Assembly (NCBI GenBank): GCA_018105865.1
Contig: CM030869.1
Span: forward strand, 10,464,073 to 10,528,072
DNA: 64,000 nucleotides
Direction of reading: 5' to 3'
Origin: Metaphire vulgaris
Lineage: Eukaryota > Annelida > Clitellata > Crassiclitellata > Megascolecidae
A program made the position numbers and the translations under genes. Positions 14,201 through 50,826 of this stretch are shown piece after piece (position 1 is the stretch's first letter; every line of letters starts with the position of its first letter). The notes beneath the pieces are model-generated. The model did no database searches. It was not told where the DNA came from and saw only the letters and a list, made by a program, of their open reading frames with translations.

Positions 14201-16985
14201 AAGCAGATAGAATTCTGAAAAGCGTGTACATTATATGATCAATATAATGGCAAAATAAGGGGGTTGTCTCGGTTGAGGACTTGGTGGGGAAACGGTGCGT
14301 ATGATATGGTGGTGAAATCGATTTAGTTCCATGCAGTAGTGTGGAATACTACTGATGACTCTTCATTTTGATGCTTAAATTTGATATTTTAATGGAAAGG
14401 ATAAACTTGTAGAGCAGACAGAATTCTCCACAGCGTGTACATTATACGGTCAATATATTGGCAAAATAAGGGGGTTGTCTCGGTTGAGGACTTGGTGGGG
14501 AAACGGGGTGTATGATATGGTGGTGAAATCGATTTAGTTCCATGCAGTAGTGTGGAATACTACTGATGACTGTTCATTTTGATGCTTAAATTCGATCTTT
14601 TAATGGAAAAGATAAAATTGTACAGCAAATGGAATTCTACACATCGTGTGCATTAGGTTATTAATATAATGGCAAAATAAGGGGTTGTCTCGGTTGAGGA
14701 CTTGGTGGGGAAAAGGGGGCGTATGATATGGTGGTGAAATCGATTTAGTTCCATTCAGTAGTGTGGAATACTACTGATGACACTTCATTTTGATGCTTAA
14801 ATTTGATATTTGACTGTAAAAGATGAAATTGTAAAGCAGATAGAATTCTGAAAAGCGTGTACATTATATGATCACTATAATGGCAAAATAAGGGGGTTGT
14901 CTCGGTTGAGGACTTGGTGGGGAAAGAGGGCGTATGATATGGTGGTGAAATCGATTTAGGTCCATGCAGTAGTGTGGAATACTACTGATGACACTTCATT
15001 TTGATGCTTAAATTTGATATTTTACTGTAAAAGATGAAATTGTAGAGCAGATAGACTTCTGAAAAGCGTGTACATTATATGACCAATATAATGGCAAAAT
15101 AAGGGGTTGTCTCGGTTGAGGACTTGGTGGGGAAAAGAGGGCGTATGATATGGTGGTGAAATCGATTTAGTTCCATTCAGTAGTGTGGAATACTACTGAT
15201 GACACTTCATTTTGATGCTTAAATTTGATATTTGACTGTAAAAGATGAAATTGTAAAGCAGATAGAATTCTGAAAAGCGTGTACATTATATGATCAATAT
15301 AATGGCAAAATAAGGGGGTTGTCTCGGTTGAGGACTTGGTGGGGAAACGGTGCGTATGATATGGTGGTGAAATCGATTTAGTTCCATGCAGTAGTGTGGA
15401 ATACTACTGATGACTCTTCATTTTGATGCTTAAATTTGATATTTTAAATGGAAAAGATAAACTTGTAGAGCAGACGGAATTCTCCACAGCGTGTACATTA
15501 TACGGTCAATATATTGGCAAAATAAGGGGGTTGTCTCGGTTGAGGACTTGGTGGGGAAACGGGGCGTATGATATGGTGGTGAAATCGATTTAGTTCCATG
15601 CAGTAGTGTGGAATACTACTGATGACACTTCATTTTGATGCTTAAATTTGATATTTTACTGTCAAAGATGAAATTGTAGAGCAGATAGAATTCTGAAAAG
15701 CGTGTACATTATATGACCAATATAATGGCAAAATAAGGGGGTTGTCTCGGTTGAGGACTTGGTGGGGAAAGAGGGCGTATGATATGGTGGTGAAATCGAT
15801 TTAGTTCCATTCAGTAGTGTGGAATACTACTGATGACACTTCATTTTGATGCTTAAATTCGATCTTTTAATGGAAAAGATAAAATTGTACAGCAAATGGA
15901 ATTCTACACATCGTGTGCATTAGGTTATTAATATAATGGCAAAATCAGGGGGTTGTCTCGGTTGAGGACTTGGTGGGGAAACGGGGCGTATGATATGGTG
16001 GTGAAATCGATTTAGTTCCATTCAGTAGTGTGGAATACTACTGATGACACTTCATTTTGATGCTTAAATTTGATATTTTACTGTAAAAGATAAACTTGTA
16101 GAGCAGACGGAATTCTCCACAGCGTGTACATTATATGGTCAATATATTGGCAAAAAGGGGTTGTCTCGGTTGAGGACTTGGTGGGAAAGGGGCGTATGAT
16201 ATGGTGGTGAAATCGATTTAGTTCCATTCAGTAGTGTGGAATACTACTGATGACACTTCATTTTGATGCTTAAATTTGATATTTTACTGTCAAAGATGAA
16301 ATTGTAGAGCAGATAGAATTCTGAAAAGCGTGTACATTATATGATCAATATATTGGCAAAATAAGGAGGTTGTCTCGGTTGAGGACTTGGTGGGGAAAGG
16401 GGGCGTATGATATGGTGGTGAAATCGATTTAGTTCCATTCAGTAGTGTGGAATACTACTGATGACACTTCATTTTGATGCTTAAATTTGATATTTTACTG
16501 TAAAAGATGAAATTGTAAAGCAGATAGAATTCTGAAAAGCGTGTACATTATATGATCAATATAATGGCAAAATAAGGGGGTTGTCTCGGTTGAGGACTTG
16601 GTGGGGAAACGGGGCGTATGATATGGTGGTGAAATCGATTTAGTTATACGCAGTAGCGTGGAATACTACTGATGACTCTTCATTTTGATGCTTAAATTCG
16701 ATCTTTTAATGGAAAAGATAAAATTGTACAGCAAATGGAATTCTACGCATCGTGTGCATTAGGTTCATAATATAATGGCAAAATAAGGGGGTTGTCGCAG
16801 TTGAGGTCTTGGTGAGGAAAATGGGAGTAGGATATGTTTTTGAAATCGATTTAGTTCCATGCAGTAGTGTGGAATACTACTGATGACACTTCATTTTGAT
16901 TCTTAAATTTGATATTTTACTGTAAAAGATAAAATTGTAAAGCAGATAGAATTCTCCACAGCGTGTACATTAGGTTATTAATATA
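8247..16985. repeat. Satellite array: about 41 tandem monomers of about 211 bp
   Basis: The phrase GATATGGTGGTGAAATCGAT recurs every 210-212 bp, giving about 41 copies in 8.7 kb. Three main monomer types are set by the segment after TTGATGCTTAAA: type A (TTCGATCTTTTAATGG, then GTGCATTAGGTTATTAATAT), type B (TTTGATATTTTACTG or TTTGACTG, then GAAAAGCGTG) and type C (TTTAAATGGAAAAG, then CTCCACAGCGTG). C is usually followed by A and then B, and the B-C-A trio is repeated at about 13.53-14.16 and 14.16-14.80 kb. Every monomer keeps a 7-bp hairpin, CAGTAGT/ACTACTG around GTGGAAT (one arm mutated in a few). The first and last monomers are the most diverged. No open frame of note; no gene inside. 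Confidence 0.97.
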
Positions 16986-17200
16986 ACTAGAAAGATGCTC
17001 GCTTCGCTCGCAGTGGAGAATAATACTAATCCAATACCTATACCTAATAGCCAATCATTGAATTCATGCTGAACAACATTTCACTGATGTACTGCACAGT
17101 GTTCATACGCCTCCTATAGCTAAGCTCTGCGCCACGTAATAATAAGGCCTATGTACGTTAAAATCACGCAACTGTGACCATTTGTGATATGTTGGTGACA
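16986..17200. repeat. Dispersed repeat adjoining the right edge of the satellite
   Basis: The stretch from GCTCGCTTCGCTCGCAGTG through CCAATACCTATACCTAATA to AAAATCACGCAACTGTG matches 49435-49625 closely, with one internal length difference. It begins within a few bases of the last satellite monomer. Confidence 0.8.
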
Positions 17201-17399
17201 TCGATTTAAAACTGAGTTTCTTGGGCACTGTTGCTTCCAAAGCAGGCGAAGAAATTCAATTAAATGAAGATGCAACAGTTTTTAAGAGGAAAAGCTCCCA
17301 GAACGATTATTTCTCCAGCCGAGAAGTATTCGACATCGGTCCTTCTTGCTGTCTTCGTATTTTATAGCACAGGAAAAACTCGGGCAATATACACTATAC

Positions 17400-17569
17400 A
17401 CACAGACACACATGCATAGGCCTACATATATATATATATATGTATACTATAAGCAATATATATATATATGTATATATATATATTGCACAGAAAACACCGA
17501 TGTTATAATATATATACATACTGTACAAATATAAACAGTATATATATATATTAAAACAGTATATATATA

Positions 17570-17611
<42 letters not shown>

Positions 17612-17620
17612 ATTAATGTT
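17400..17620. repeat. (TA)n and CA/TA microsatellite cluster
   Basis: Several TA-rich runs just downstream of the large gene's stop codon, followed by a TC/CTGT run to about 17790. The short frames here are repeat artefacts. Confidence 0.85.
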
Positions 17621-17879
17621 GAATTCGCATTATATATATAGCTCCAATTTTCTGATTCTTTCTTCATTATGTTTTTTGGCTGAGTTGTTGCCAGCGGTTG
17701 TTGTTCTTGTACTCTCTCTCTCTCTCTCGCTCTCTCTCTCTCCCTCCCTCTCTCTCCGCATGTCTGTCTGTCTGTCTGTCTCTCTGCCATCTATCTTTCT
17801 TTCTCGTTCAGCTAAAAGGTCATAGGGCTGAGACTAGGCCTGTGCATCTGTTTCCGTCGATACTCTTTTGCTTTCCTCC

Positions 17880-43632
<25,753 letters not shown>

Positions 43633-44081
43633 CTGGGGAAAGCGGGATGGAGGCGGCGGTGGCGGTGGCGAGACTTCGGCCCCCGGACACCCCTTCGACG
43701 GCGCCAGGATCGCTGCCATCGGGAAGGGGGAAGGAGTCCCACGTCCGCCCTCTCTAAACGAGTTCGATTCCCTTCGGTGACAATGAAATAAGGAATTAAA
43801 TTACTTCAAGTAAGCTAAGAGCTTTGGGTGAATAAAAGCTTTTTTGGCGTAGCCACGGGGGAGTCTGGGGGCCGGGCCCCCCTATTGTCGGTGGTAGTGG
43901 GGTTTGCGCAAAACCGTTGAGAAATTTTGAGGGAGGGAAGGATGGGTAGCATGATCGAAGAGAAAATGTGTGTGTTAAGAACTCCTTGACGACCCCCCTT
44001 CATTCCGGAACCCTGGCTACGCCACTGATAAGTTCCATTGAAAGGCATATATCTATATAATGTCAGCTTCTTGCTGACTGT

Positions 44082-44273
44082 CAGTGGCGTCTCCAGGATT
44101 TGGCAAGTGGGGGGTCGTTGGGGTGGCAACTTCCAAGCACGGGGGCCAACTAGGCCTATTTGTTGCTGGGTATGTAGTATCAAGTATAGAGTCCCAAAAA
44201 GGAGTCACTGGGGGCGCCAGACATTCAATAAGGGGGCACGGGCCCCCGGGTCCCGCATGTGGAGCCGCCACTG
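44082..44273. mobile_element. hAT-like MITE with perfect 8-bp target duplication
   Basis: Starts CAGTGGCGTCTCCAGG and ends GGAGCCGCCACTG. Flanked by CTGACTGT at 44074-44081 and 44274-44281. Same family as 39032-39219, in the other orientation. Confidence 0.92.
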
Positions 44274-44345
44274 CTGACTGTGAAACTTAGATTCTACAAT
44301 GCTACTGTACAGGCCCACTGTTATTTCTCTCTATACACGACTTAC

Positions 44346-44650
44346 CAAATATAGCGGAGTGGATTCCCAACTTTACCGAATAAATTCAACCTCGATGGCC
44401 TGCATCGAAATCCTATAAATATTCCCCTCCCAAGAGTTGCGTCTTACCTGCCTATTACCGATCGGCTACAGTTGTTACTTCGGCGAGAAAAGTCCTGCTC
44501 TCTCGACCAACGGTTAGCTTTGTTGTTGGGCCGTCGCCTTTGGAAACGGCAGGGTCCGTGCGCACCGACACACGCTCCCGTGCGGAAAAGTTTGTCGACA
44601 CCGCCGCCGCCAGGTAGAGATAGCGCTGTCTCGTTTGTTCTAACGGGTTA
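44346..44650 (-). other. Putative 5' non-coding exons and promoter of the large EF-hand-like gene
   Basis: A CpG-rich minus-strand segment (about 44448-44650) ends with a consensus donor GGCAG|GTAAGA. A second short segment, 44346-44412, is bounded by an acceptor TTTATAG and a donor TTTG|GTAAGT. Neither holds a usable long frame; the second has an ATG followed by a stop ten codons later. They fit leader exons of the gene beginning near 43.6 kb. Confidence 0.35.
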
Positions 44651-44671
44651 GAGCACGTTCATGACAGACTG

Positions 44672-44672
<1 letters not shown>

Positions 44673-44760
<88 letters not shown>
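44673..44760. repeat. (TC)n(TA)n microsatellite
   Basis: A TC run passes directly into a TA run, just upstream of the putative first exon of the large gene. Confidence 0.95.
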
Positions 44761-44763
<3 letters not shown>

Positions 44764-45624
44764 GCCAGCTAGCAGACTGAGCATTGGTACTTGATCTTAC
44801 CGATTCGCTTACCTTACCGTTGACTCAGAAGGCGGTTTGATTGGCTGGTTGGGGGGAGGAGGGGTGGGGCAGGTGAATCAACATCCGGTAGAGGGAGAGT
44901 GCTTGATTCGATTTCTGTGAGAAAGAGGAATTTTCTAAATGTTTCGTTGATGTAGGCCCCAGTCAGTGGGTCATTCGTTATTGATGCATTTATGATACCA
45001 ATTTGCTTGTCAGCATCTGAGAAGAAAATTTTTAGAAGACATAGGATAGATACATAGGATGACCCTTTTTTTCTTATAAAGAATTTTCGAAATTTGGTTA
45101 CAGTCAAAAATCAAAATCAACCCCCCTTCCGAAAATCCTAGCTACGCCACTCAATTGGCAGGCTCATAGTAGTACACGGGGAAGAAAATGTGGGCCATCT
45201 ACCCAGTGGTGTAGCCAGGATTTTCCGAAAGGGAGTGCTACGACCATCTATTCCCGACTTCGAAAATCCTGACAAGCAAAAAGAGGGCGTCACCTATTAT
45301 TTTGCATAGTTAAATTAGTTATAAATTATAATATAGCTATACGAGTGCGCGGACAGCCCCTGTACAACTGCATTCACTTTTTGGCTTCTTTTTTGCAACC
45401 TTAACCCCGATTTTGGCACCCCTCAACCCACAGAAAAACAGAATAATACACAATAAAAAATTGTTGGGTCGGCCAGCAAAGGGGGGTTAAGCCTCCAACT
45501 AACTCCCCTTGGCTACGCCACTGCATCTTCCCTATACCTTTCCACTTCACCAACAAAAAGTGTTGGGTTCGAGTCTGGCAGCCTAATAGAAGTTTACGCC
45601 TAGGCCCTATGGCCAATCTCTTTA

Positions 45625-45683
<59 letters not shown>

Positions 45684-46310
45684 TTTAAAGTGGTTCAGGA
45701 GGTTTGCCCTGTGTGAGAACCACTTTCAGGGGTCAGACCGTCGAAGGCCAGGGCCATTGACAAATCTTGGGTCCTTCATACCCCAACTCTTACTAAGAAT
45801 CTAGAACTCAAGAAATTCACAAAAAATCCATACATTTCCAATATTTTGAGGCCTCTTTTTAACCAGTGGCCCGGGGCCAAGTGGCCCCTCTGATAGGACC
45901 TGCTAACTGCAATGGCGTAGCCAGGGCTCCAGAATAGAGAGGGACACATTAAAATTTTTGAAAAGTCTCCGAGGGAGGGACAATTTGCCCGGGGTCCCAA
46001 GAACGCAAAGGGGGCTTCACTTCCATCATTAAATCAACAAAGCTAAAGCTTCGATTCTTAGCATAAAAGTATGGCACCTTCAACAGGCAAGGGCTCATCC
46101 ATATAATACATATACAAAAAAGGCATATTTTCAACTCCCATTACCCCAATTGCACACACCGTACATATGCAAAATCCCCAAAATCCAACCCCCTCCCCTC
46201 AGTGCGTACGTACTACATGGATGGACCCATAAGTACATGTATCAAACGCCATCTAGTATCTTAAGCCAGAACATGCATTTATACCATATCGTACAAACAA
46301 AATATCATTA
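44761..46310. other. Intergenic DNA with transposon relics and an AAT array
   Basis: No exon-like segment was seen between the large gene and GOLT1B. Contents: several fragments with GGCGTAGCCAGG-type ends, an (AAT)n array at about 45627-45682, and a Harbinger-like MITE copy at about 46086-46229. Confidence 0.6.
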
Positions 46311-46335
46311 ATATTTTGACATTTATAATAAAATC

Positions 46336-46341
46336 TTTATT
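46336..46341 (-). terminator. Poly(A) signal of the GOLT1B transcript
   Basis: AATAAA on the minus strand, 270 nt after the GOLT1B stop codon and followed by an AT-rich stretch. No other AATAAA was noticed between them. The 3' UTR would run from 46610 to about 46315. Confidence 0.6.
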
Positions 46342-46610
46342 GGCATTTTCCTAAATCAACTGTCTCTTACAAATCAGTTGGCACGTGTACGGCCGGTGAT
46401 TTAAAGTTTCTGCGTTAATGAAAAAATTGCTCAAAAACAGTGTTGCATGCGTTGCAATCGACGGCAACGCTTTGCTGTTCTGAACTGCACGGTAAAAACT
46501 CAAAAATCCGTTTGCCCATCTGTCTGTCTGTCTGTCCACGCGAAGAGTCGTCAGGACGAGACAGACACAGAAAACGCCACACTGCAACAAATTCTAAATC
46601 GAGTTCTGTG

Positions 46611-48886
46611 CTAGACCATTCCTTGAGGCTCACCGACCAAACCCACAAGCTTCAAATAAAAACAACAACAACAAAAACTCTTTCACAAACAAGACGGAGC
46701 ACGAAATATCAAACGCAAATGTGATGCGGCAAAATTTCGACTTTCCAACAATTAACACTCCAAGTTGAAAATAACCAAAGGGGTCATCCATATAGTACGT
46801 ACACACCGAGGGGAGGACGGAGGTTTGAAATTTAGGTGATTTTGCACACGGAAGCGTACGGGGGGGGGCATCATGACTGAATTTGTACGTACGCAAAGGC
46901 TAAAAATTGTTACCATGCGGGGTTTGCTATTTTGTATGTACGCATGGGGGGTTACCAAAATATACGGTGTGCAACAGGGGAGGGGTGAAAATATGCCTTT
47001 TTTGCGTACGTACTATATGGATGACCCCAAAATGCAGAATTGGATTTCAATCACTAAACTAAGTACTATGGAAAACGTTGTAGAAAGTTCAAATTTTTTA
47101 AAAAATCATCATGGTGCCATAGAAGTTCTTTCACTGATTGATTCATCAAATATCACTTCGTAGTTCATTGACACGGGTTCAAATTTTCAAAATGAATGAA
47201 TCTGTCAATTACGAATGACTTGAAACATACTTACGTAGCTAATCCCTGGAAGGCTCAAAAACAGACCAACAACGGGAACCCGACGCAGAAAGTTGACCGC
47301 AACTGGCATGAAACCGCTTAAAGCAATAAAAAAAGACAACAACCATTACAGAGAAGATTATAAAGGGTGGCACAAATAAACCGGGCTAGTGCCATTTAGG
47401 TTTGAATTTAATATAATCCGGTTTTTTTGCACCACCCTGTACCTGAACCTCAGAAATATAACAAGCATTTCTCATACACAGAATTACTCACAAAATAGTC
47501 TATTGAATTCTTATGTTTGTGTTTTTTTTTAATGTGTGGTACTACTAAACTTTGACGATAAAACAGGGAACTTAAGGAAGGCTGCAGAGTTGGAGGAGTC
47601 TAAAAATCACAGGGTCACGATTTCTAAGGCACCATGAGTCAAAGTTGGAACAAATTCTGAGTAAGGGCTCATCCATATAGTATGTACGCAAAAAGGGCAT
47701 ATTTTCAACCCCCTCCCCTCCGTTTGTCCATCGTACATAAGCAAAACCTCCTAAATCCAACACCTCCTCCTTCCTCAGTGCGTACATACTATATGGATGG
47801 ACCCTAAGCTGAGTAGGAAATGGAAACCCCCAAAACAGGGATATTTTTACACACTCCCCCTAAGACCCCTCCAACCTGAGACCGACACCCCAACACCCCC
47901 TCCCCCAATTTTATCCTGGGCTGACCGTTTTTTGCTTGTCAGACTTTTAGTTTGGCAGCACCCTCAAAATATACCGACACCTGATAATCCTAGAAATAAC
48001 CCTGCCTCAAAATCGTCAACAAGTTCTTCCCCATCTCAACAACCCCGTTATGAGACAGAAAGGTGCAAAGTAATACCTGAACAGGAGAAAGAAGCCGTAC
48101 ATCTCTAGTATCATGCCGACTACCGGCCAACCCAACAGCACCACGGAAATTCCCCCGAAGAACGCGGCAGTTCCACGCAATTTGTGCTTCTGGAAGAAAA
48201 ACCTCGAGGTTCTTTCTAGACCGATAACAAAGGTCAACCCACAGACGAAAAGAATCTAAAAATAAAAATAAATATTAATAATATAATTAAATGTCTAATA
48301 ATTAGCATAAGAAATAGCACTTTTAATGTGTCGCACCGATGATGTGCACGCGTTTATTTATGTTACATCAAAGCAGCATAATGGTTTGCACCTGATAAAA
48401 TAATTGCTGCAGATAAAACATGCTCTATATAAACACATATCTCGCAGGATTAAATAATACTATGGTTTAGACCAGTGATTGTATTTTTATGCATTGAAAG
48501 ACACGAGTTTTAAAAATTCGCAGCAGATGGCGTACTCACATTACCAATGGCTAAAAGTCCTTTATCGAAAAATAAAACAACGCCGAGGAATAGAAAGGCG
48601 ATGCCAAAGCCAGCAAGACCGACTCCAATTTCTGAAAAACAAAACAATTACCTCGCCGATTACTAGATTCATAAAACTGCTGCCTAAAAATCATTCGATA
48701 AAACAACTAAAATCAATGTCCAGCCAATGGAGTCTATTCTTCGGCAATTACACATTATATATTGAGAAACACGAAGGAAATACTGTCTGTATACATCGCG
48801 CTATCTAGTACCATTGGGCTGACGTGGCGAAGGCAGAAAAAAGCGAAAACATAGAGCTCACTCTGAAAATCCGTTACAGGTAACAT
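46611..48886 (-). CDS. GOLT1B: Vesicle transport protein GOT1B (complete, 5 coding exons)
   Basis: A small four-helix membrane protein of the Got1/SFT2 family, which acts in ER-Golgi traffic. Coding exons in reading order: 48862-48886, 48540-48631, 48077-48255, 47235-47316, 46611-46649. All junctions are GT-AG and keep phase, giving 417 nt and 138 residues, the same length as human GOT1B. Diagnostic segments are IGVGLAGFG (10-18), [17 protein letters not shown] (48-64), [20 protein letters not shown] (79-98) and RRVPVVG in exon 4. Exon 5 gives [12 protein letters not shown], which aligns with the conserved end VDKVGESNNMV and is more diverged than the rest. The start ATG in MLPVTDFQ matches the family N-terminus. 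Hydrophobic segments lie near 10-30, 38-52, 68-88 and 90-112. An acceptor-like TTAG lies 3 nt before the ATG, so a 5' UTR intron is likely. Confidence 0.95.
46779..47027. mobile_element. Harbinger-like MITE, longest copy
   Basis: Starts GGGGTCATCCATATAGTACG and ends CGTACGTACTATATGGATGA. Relatives: 46086-46229, 47667-47803 and 56445-56571. It occupies an intron of GOLT1B. Confidence 0.75.
47667..47803. mobile_element. Harbinger-like MITE with TAA target duplication
   Basis: Ends GGGCTCATCCATATAGTATG and CATACTATATGGATGGACCC, flanked by TAA on each side. Three-base duplications of TWA type fit PIF/Harbinger elements. Between exons 3 and 4 of GOLT1B. Confidence 0.8.
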
Positions 48887-49434
48887 TGCCTAACGACGAT
48901 CAATAGTCATAAGGAATTATTCCGATTAAAATAAAAATCGCGAAAAGTCTGAGCAAGAAATTAAATCGAAATTTTACGACCGACAACGATTCAGACACAA
49001 CATCTCCATCTTTTTGACGGATGTAAACAGAGGCCGGAAAACAGATCGGGTCATTATGTAGCACTGTTATATAATCATGAAAATTTTAATCAAAATAAGT
49101 GCTCAATTGGCATAGACGCAACTTCTACTGCTAGGCTCGAGCCCGCCTTACTCCCACACACGCACTTTTTGAAGGGTCAGTCTAAAGTAGCGGAATTTCT
49201 CTCACTTTTTCGCCCAAGTTTACGCCTATAATGCACCCAAGTCGTCTTTGCGAACTCATTAATATTTCGGCTTTTTCTTTATTAAGATAAGAAATTTATT
49301 AATGGCTTAACTCATAAAAACTTTATTATAAGATTATTATATTCAAGACGTAGGCCTAAATGTAAAATTAGTTCTAATTTCCAATAATTTTTGATTTGTA
49401 TTTGATACGTAAGGTTATGTATTATGTATTATTA

Positions 49435-49625
49435 AGGCTCGCTTCGCTCGCGCTCGCTTCGCTCTCAGTGCAGGATAATACTGATCCAATACCTATACCT
49501 AATACCCAATCATTGAATTCATGCTGAACAACATTTCAATGATCGCCACCTAGCCAAGCTCTGCGCCACGTAATAATTAGGCCTATGTACGTTAAAATCA
49601 CGCAACTGTGGCCATGTGTGACGCT
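49435..49625. repeat. Second copy of the satellite-edge repeat
   Basis: Shares CCAATACCTATACCTAATA, CCCAATCATTGAATTCATGC and CTCTGCGCCACGTAATAAT with 16986-17200. It lies between GOLT1B and calumenin, here without the 211-bp satellite. Confidence 0.8.
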
Positions 49626-49899
49626 GTACACGTATTTTTTTGTGTACGCACAACTACCTGAGGCTGCGAACAATTGTTACCAATAGCAACGTCGTCGCAC
49701 GCCCAGCCGACCGTGTTAAACTACGATTCTACGAACAATTGTTACCAATAGCAACGTCGTTTCGAACATCGTCCACCAACGCATCGCGACGTAAGGACTA
49801 AACGGTCTAAACCGTTGACCAATAGTTTCGCCCACCAACGCATTTAAACGGTCTAAACCGTCTAGCAATAGTCAACCAATCAGAACGCTTGAAGGTAAC

Positions 49900-50350
49900 A
49901 GACATACAGATAACGATTTTAATATGATAGATGTGTTATGTTTTGGCCTTGCGTCTTATTAATGTTGATTTAATAAAGCGATTTTGTATTGTATTGTACC
50001 GTACTGTATTGTACTAACATTATTGTATTGGATGAGTTAAAGGGATGCCACGAGCCGCCCAGACTTCCGTCGACAGAGGACGCTGAGTTGGAAATCTCTG
50101 ATTGGCTCCAAGTGATTTGACATCCCCTTTCGTTGCTCCTTGATTTTCAGAAGAGCTTCCGGATTCAGGTCTTAAATATAACCACAACCTGCATTTAGAC
50201 GTCAATTTAACGAGGTTTTGAACGATATATTTTAGTAATTCCATCATATCTTCATCTCTTGGCAGAGTTTTGAATATAAGAAAATTTTCAAGTGATAATT
50301 ATATCAAAATAATTTGTCAAATGTTATGGCTTTTCGCTGAAACTCCATCA
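49900..50350. promoter_or_regulatory. Candidate divergent promoter region between GOLT1B and calumenin
   Basis: The gene starts face away from each other with about 1.9 kb between ATGs. This part is unique sequence rather than transposon. A CCAAT box lies on the minus strand at 50102-50106 and another CCAAT on the plus strand near 49872. There is no TATA box and no strong CpG cluster. A 75-residue minus-strand frame at 50020-50247 has no recognisable domain and may be UTR or chance. Confidence 0.3.
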
Positions 50351-50435
50351 TGTTTGGGAGATCGTTTCTGTGTTTCTAAAGCTGTTGGTGGCAACACTGG
50401 TCGCCGTGGCTTTAAAGCACAGAGTGTGGTTTAAC
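50350..50435 (+). other. Putative 5' UTR exon of the calumenin gene
   Basis: A consensus donor (AAC|GTGAGT) follows position 50435. A pyrimidine-rich acceptor ending CCCCACCTAG at 50800 lies 26 nt before the calumenin ATG. Together they suggest a non-coding first exon spliced to the exon that carries the start codon. The 5' limit is a guess, since no TATA box or initiator is evident. A 5' cDNA end would settle it. Confidence 0.4.
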
Positions 50436-50826
50436 GTGAGTAAAAGTTTCATTTTAACTTTTAAACTTTTATTTAAAAATCCAATTGCTCGCTGTTATTA
50501 TTGCATGCATTGCATTTTCTCGGGAATTTTCTATTAGGGGTTAGGAAAATGCTACTACTGCTGTTACTACTACTACTAGTAGTACTTTTGCAGTGATGGG
50601 CAACTGGTTAACTAAAATGAAATTGTTGACGTCAATTTATCTTGGCCCCTCCCTCTGTCAACAAATGTCAAACTTCTTCAAACCCTCCTCCCTATTTTGC
50701 TGATGTAATTAATGGACAACCCCTTGTTACAACCATGGTCAGTGTCTCCACCCCAAGACGGCGCATGGGGCAGCTTGCCACCCTCTCAGTCCCCACCTAG
50801 TATAAAGAGATGGTATGTGTTTATAG

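Noticed and set aside
8420..16960. Hammerhead ribozyme (retrozyme) in the 211-bp satellite, because each monomer has CTGATGA and GAAA
   Set aside because: No stem II can be drawn between CTGATGA and the next GAAA, and no cleavable NUH lies before the hairpin in the right place. A covariance-model scan with a hammerhead model would settle it; a significant hit would reverse this.
8247..16985. CRISPR array
   Set aside because: The monomer is about 211 bp with no short unique spacers, and the setting is a eukaryotic genome.
50801..50807. TATAAAG as a TATA box for calumenin
   Set aside because: It is only 20 bp before the start codon and directly follows a good splice acceptor, so it is more likely the start of the exon.
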